Shown here: positions 32,492-35,072 of the stretch, in pieces
How the letters are laid out: each line of letters opens with the position of its first letter
How positions within the stretch are numbered: position 1 is the first letter of the stretch
Source: Marinilabiliaceae bacterium
GTDB taxonomy: Bacteria; Bacteroidota; Bacteroidia; Bacteroidales; Marinilabiliaceae
Direction: 5' to 3'
Length of the DNA: 35,072 nt
Assembly (NCBI GenBank): GCA_021443545.1
Contig: JABUTU010000089.1
Coordinates: 1 to 35,072 of the forward strand
Program-made: the position numbers and the translations under genes
The notes under the pieces: model-generated
The model's input: the letters and a program-made list of their open reading frames with translations, nothing else
What the model was told of the DNA's origin: nothing
The model's database searches: none

Positions 32492-33016
32492 TCAGTACGT
32501 AGGCACCTCTGAATAGATCAGGTCGTCATCGCCTGTGTGACAGTTCATTGCCTGCTCGAAGAGAGTAGTTCTGTTTTCATTATAGAAATCCCACCATAAG
32601 AGGTTGAGTTTCTCTGCATAGCTATCGGTTAGGACCACTCCAGAATGACCGCCAGTGAAGTCGAAATCGGGCATTTCGGCCTGCAATCGTTCGGTTGAGA
32701 GGATAGGCAAAGCGTCGGGATTGAGCATGACGTATGGATCGAGATTGACGTAATGGATAATTTGTTTTTTACCTCGCCAGTCACTGCCGGTGTAGGGGTT
32801 GGAGCTTATAAATCCGAATGCGATGATTCCGGTTTGACCATACTGGCCTACTTTCAAGAGATAAAACCTATCGTCCTTATGTATTTTCTCATAGTCCCAG
32901 ACGCTCCAGTTCATCTCGTGGTAGCCAATGCGGTTAAGATTCATGATGTCGGTTAGGTAGTGCTGCATCGAATAGGAAGATATTGCAGGGTTCCATTTCA
33001 GGATTACGGAGTTCAT
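32492..33016 (-). CDS. Stand-alone EVE/PUA-like domain protein
   Basis: A 174-residue cytoplasmic protein. From memory it matches the domain that usually forms the N-terminal part of some predicted HNH-type nucleases: it opens with VILKWNPAISSY, then WSVWDYEKIHKDDRFYLLKVG, GIIAFGFISSNPY, a Trp-containing loop GSDWRGKK, a YVNLDPYVML strand, LPILSTERLQ, and SGVVLTDSYAEKLNLLWWDFY. This is the order of the EVE/PUA-like fold, which can bind modified bases or nucleic acid. Here no nuclease domain follows; the protein ends about 20 residues later. So it is either a stand-alone reader or a partner of something outside the window. It is not clearly in an operon. The fold assignment is tentative. Confidence 0.55.
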   Translation of the reverse strand: MNSVILKWNPAISSYSMQHYLTDIMNLNRIGYHEMNWSVWDYEKIHKDDRFYLLKVGQYGQTGIIAFGFISSNPYTGSDWRGKKQIIHYVNLDPYVMLNPDALPILSTERLQAEMPDFDFTGGHSGVVLTDSYAEKLNLLWWDFYNENRTTLFEQAMNCHTGDDDLIYSEVPTY

Positions 33017-33110
33017 AATGGGTTCAGGATTGTAAGGTTATAGATTATGATTGCTGCTATTTCGACGCGTCAAGAGATGTACTAAAAGCAAAAGCCGACA
33101 CCGAATATAG

Positions 33111-33163
33111 TCATATCCCGTAGACAAAACAAATTTATTTATTGTTTTCAGTACGGGATACGA
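33111..33163. terminator. Inverted repeat downstream of the third ATPase
   Basis: TATCCCGTA (33114-33122) and TACGGGATA (33152-33160) are perfect 9-base arms, extended inside by AACAA and TTGTT near the loop. The element begins five bases past the stop codon of the minus-strand ATPase. No long U-tract follows on either strand, so it may be a weak terminator or an mRNA-stabilising hairpin. Confidence 0.55.
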
Positions 33164-33167
33164 CTGT

Positions 33168-34469
33168 TTATCTGAGTATAATATTTTCCAGACGCCAAAT
33201 CAGGTAGAGCGGAATATTTACGAGACTGTCGTCCTCCTTAAAGGGTAGTAAGCTTGTGCGGACTGCCTTGCGCGGAGAGTAGCGACTGCGATAAACTTTC
33301 AGGCTTTGTGAGTGGACATTTGTTCCTGATTTGCATTCGAGCGGAAAAACATCGTAGCCGTCGGTAATCAGGAAATCAATCTCTGCATTTGATTTGGATG
33401 TCCAATAATAGGAGGCTTTGATATTTTTTTGAGAGGACAATTCCTGTATGACAAATTGTTCGGCAAGCACCCCTTTGAATTCTTCAAGCAAACGATTTCC
33501 TATGATAACAGACCTTGGTGAAATTCCGCTCATACGTCGTAACAAGCCCACATCGAGCAAAAAAATCTTGAAAGCACTTCGGTTAATGTAGTTGTTGAGA
33601 GGAATTCCTGGCTTTTCAACCAAATACGAAATGCGTGTCATTCCGGCATCGCCAAGCCACATGAGCGCATCTTCGTACTCCCTTGCACGTGCGCCATCAC
33701 GAATTACACCATATATGAACTTTCTGTTTTCCTTAGAAAGTTGTTTGGGAATCGATTGCCAGACCGCTCTGATCTTTGCTGCAAGTTGTTTGGGAGTATG
33801 CTTTGAGAAATCTTGTTCATAAGAGTTGATCAGCCTGTCCTGCGCAATGTCAACTTGATTAAAATCCTTATCATTTAGCCATACATTAACAACTCCCGGC
33901 ATGCCACCCACGACAATATATTGTTTGAACAGGTCAAAAAGTTTGGTTTGAAAAGGCGTGGCATCCGAGTCGTTTTCCAAATACTCAACAAGCAACTCTT
34001 CGTTGTTTGCCCAAAGAAACTCTTTAAAAGTCAATGGTTCGAGTCGTAAAAAATCCACCTTGCCAACGGGAAAAGATGTCCCTTCGTGAAGAGCAATTCC
34101 CAAAAGAGAGCCTGCTGCGCAGATGAAATACTCTTGAGCCTCTTCGGCAAAATATTTTAATGATGTTAGGGCGCGTGGTTGCTCCTGAATCTCGTCAAAA
34201 ATAATCAACGTATTTTCGGGAGTGATTTTTATTTTTGAAAATACTTCAAGAATAGAGATTAGCCTTGTCGGATTGATTTCACCATCGAAATATGAGCGCA
34301 ATTCTTCGGCACGTTCAAAATTGACGTAAACAACGTTTTTAAAGCATTGATTGCCAAATTCTTTCAAAAGCCAGGTTTTTCCGACCTGCCTTGCCCCGAG
34401 AAGAATGAGTGGCAAACGATTGTTCTTATTCTTCCAGTCGATTAAATCCGACATTAAATCTCTTTTCAT
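33168..34469 (-). CDS. AAA ATPase with DUF4143 C-terminal domain
   Basis: A 433-residue full-length member. Walker A is LLGARQVGKT (23-32), Walker B NTLIIFDEIQE (about 86-96), with the AGSLLG and LEPLTFKEFL blocks of the family, an arginine-rich helical middle (KHTPKQLAAKIRAVWQSIPKQL), and the DUF4143 domain with NRSAFKIFLLDVGLL, GVLAEQFVIQEL, YYWTSKSNAEIDFLI and PLECKSG. The last block has the D...ExK order of PD-(D/E)XK folds. It is the closest relative of the pseudogene at 10.2-10.8 kb: both start MKRD and end with PLYLIWRL or PLYMIWRL. 33-base-spaced repeats and a promoter box precede it. The role is unknown; the family is frequently gained and lost in Bacteroidetes. Confidence 0.92.
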   Translation of the reverse strand: MKRDLMSDLIDWKNKNNRLPLILLGARQVGKTWLLKEFGNQCFKNVVYVNFERAEELRSYFDGEINPTRLISILEVFSKIKITPENTLIIFDEIQEQPRALTSLKYFAEEAQEYFICAAGSLLGIALHEGTSFPVGKVDFLRLEPLTFKEFLWANNEELLVEYLENDSDATPFQTKLFDLFKQYIVVGGMPGVVNVWLNDKDFNQVDIAQDRLINSYEQDFSKHTPKQLAAKIRAVWQSIPKQLSKENRKFIYGVIRDGARAREYEDALMWLGDAGMTRISYLVEKPGIPLNNYINRSAFKIFLLDVGLLRRMSGISPRSVIIGNRLLEEFKGVLAEQFVIQELSSQKNIKASYYWTSKSNAEIDFLITDGYDVFPLECKSGTNVHSQSLKVYRSRYSPRKAVRTSLLPFKEDDSLVNIPLYLIWRLENIILR

Positions 34470-34489
34470 AACTCATTATATTTCAAGAG

Positions 34490-34497
34490 CAAATATA
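34490..34497 (-). promoter_or_regulatory. -7 box of the third ATPase
   Basis: On the minus strand TATATTTG (34497-34490) matches TAnnTTTG exactly and is 20 bases before the ATG. The -33 position falls inside the first 33-base repeat copy (TGGGTCG), which has no TTTG, so the repeat replaces the -33 element. Confidence 0.6.
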
Positions 34498-34506
34498 ATG
34501 CATTTT

Positions 34507-34593
34507 CACATTTTTCGACCCATGAAATGAAAATTCTTACACATTTTTCGACCCATGAAATGATATTTTTTACACATTTTTCGACCCATGAAA
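34507..34593 (-). repeat. Three direct repeats with 33-base period at the ATPase promoter
   Basis: CACATTTTTCGACCCATGAA occurs at 34507, 34540 and 34573, each exactly 33 bases apart, with diverged linkers. On the gene strand the core is TTTCATGGGTCGAAAAATG. The nearest copy is 37 bases from the start codon. Confidence 0.95.
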
Positions 34594-34622
34594 AGGGTTC
34601 ATTGTACTGCTTGCAGAAAGTA

Positions 34623-34672
34623 GACGATTTTAGTATATTAGAATTGGTGATTTCGGACGATTTTAGTATATT
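34623..34672. repeat. Second pair of 33-base-spaced repeats
   Basis: GACGATTTTAGTATATT occurs at 34623-34639 and 34656-34672, exactly 33 bases apart. It differs in sequence from the neighbouring 34507-34593 set but has identical spacing. A short plus-strand frame starts 16 bases after the second copy. Confidence 0.9.
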
Positions 34673-34688
34673 GCATGCGATTTAAGAG

Positions 34689-34778
34689 ATGAATATGGAC
34701 GGGAATAGATTAAAGCAAATCCTTTTGGATCAGATAGATGAGCTTAATCTGACAACTGAATATTACAATAATATGTAA
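34689..34778 (+). pseudogene. 29-codon frame, possible remnant of an ATPase-type gene
   Basis: The frame reads MNMDGNRLKQILLDQIDEL and stops after TEYYNNM. The amphipathic start looks like the first helix of Bacteroidetes ATPases of this kind, and it follows a 33-base repeat pair as the true ATPase genes do. There is no Walker motif and nothing recognisable after the stop. It could also be chance. Confidence 0.25.
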
Positions 34779-34971
34779 ATACCTATCCCTGTGACAGTTA
34801 GAAATAAAAATTCTGTCATGGTGACGTAATCGAAATTGAAGCATGTACCCCCTTGCGAGACAGATGACATCATGACTTTTTTTTCAAAAGGTGACGCAAT
34901 GTCAAAGTCAGAAAATATGAAGACAAAAAAGTAAATTTCGGACAACATTGAGACTTCTTAGTAAATAATGC

Positions 34972-35001
34972 TTGATATTGAAAATCAAACGAGTAACTTT
35001 G
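34972..35001 (+). promoter_or_regulatory. Strong outgoing promoter at the right edge
   Basis: TTG (34972-34974), a 19-base spacer and TAACTTTG (34994-35001) fit the Bacteroidetes consensus. Transcription would start near 35008 and proceed out of the window. The -7 box lies within a 15-base inverted repeat (34991-35005 and 35011-35025, one mismatch), and the early leader holds CCAAACTTCGTTTGG (35039-35053), a hairpin. Confidence 0.6.
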
Positions 35002-35072
35002 CAAATAAAGTTTGCGAAGTTACTCACGCTCGGGATAGCCAAACTTCGTTTGGTTCTCCTCTCGCTTAATCG

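Larger units (their letters stand above)
34470..35072. other. 603-base right-edge region: two repeat sets, a 29-codon frame and an outgoing promoter
   Basis: No full gene is present. It holds the ATPase promoter box and three 33-base repeats (34490-34593), a second pair of 33-base-spaced repeats (34623-34672), a small plus-strand frame (34689-34778), about 190 bases of AT-rich sequence without features, and a promoter with hairpins at the edge (34972-35053). Confidence 0.7.

Noticed and set aside
34507-34672. CRISPR-like arrays (33-base spacing)
   Set aside because: Only two or three copies, linkers partly alike, sets with different repeat sequences, promoter location and no cas genes.

Overview
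This window reads as a chromosomal segment of a Bacteroidales bacterium, probably Prevotella-like. The signs are promoters of the Bacteroidetes type (TTTG, about 19 bases, TAnnTTTG), lipoproteins, Bacteroidetes-type C-terminal tails on secreted proteins, Bacteroidales versions of pectin genes, and A-rich leaders without Shine-Dalgarno sites. There are no rRNA or tRNA genes, phage genes, insertion sequences or CRISPR arrays that I can recognise.

Left block (1-10.1 kb, all minus strand, transcribed right to left): xseA, a MORN-repeat protein, pectin methylesterase, a GH105 unsaturated uronyl hydrolase, a DnaQ-like 3'-5' exonuclease, an FAH-family hydrolase and a 1242-residue sensor histidine kinase. 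Most spacers are very short. The one long spacer, between the two pectin enzymes, is filled by an array of mixed 7- and 8-base repeats. A further minus-strand gene starts at position 11 and runs off the left edge.

Middle (10.2-13.8 kb): a decayed AAA/DUF4143 ATPase pseudogene, an NlpC/P60 lipoprotein with a TTG start, and an intact AAA/DUF4143 ATPase, with repeat-rich AT-rich spacers.

Hexuronate regulon (13.8-25.0 kb): a divergent pair of operons. Leftward run uxaC, kdgK, eda, exuT-like transporter, yhcH-like and uxaB, ending in a strong terminator. Rightward run a LacI-family regulator, kduI, kduD and a DUF4861 lipoprotein, also ending in a terminator. The shared 231-base control region holds LacI-type palindromes, one inside a perfect Bacteroidetes promoter. 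Together with the esterase and GH105 enzyme these turn pectin-derived unsaturated and saturated galacturonate into KDG, KDPG, pyruvate and glyceraldehyde-3-phosphate. Altronate dehydratase (UxaA), pectate lyases and SusC/SusD transporters are not in the window.

Right block (25.1-35.1 kb): rmuC; an 807-residue secreted surface-type protein; a secreted protein made of four tandem ubiquitin-like domains; a lipoprotein of unknown function; a small EVE/PUA-like protein; and a third AAA/DUF4143 ATPase. The right edge has a strong promoter firing out of the window.

The most unusual items are (1) the secreted tandem ubiquitin-like protein, whose predicted signal-peptide cleavage exposes the Met1 of a domain very close to eukaryotic ubiquitin; (2) four octamer-type repeat arrays in gene spacers, including the ubiquitin-like gene's leader; and (3) direct repeats with a 22- or 33-base period (whole helical turns) at the promoters of all three DUF4143 ATPase loci and at two orphan sites.
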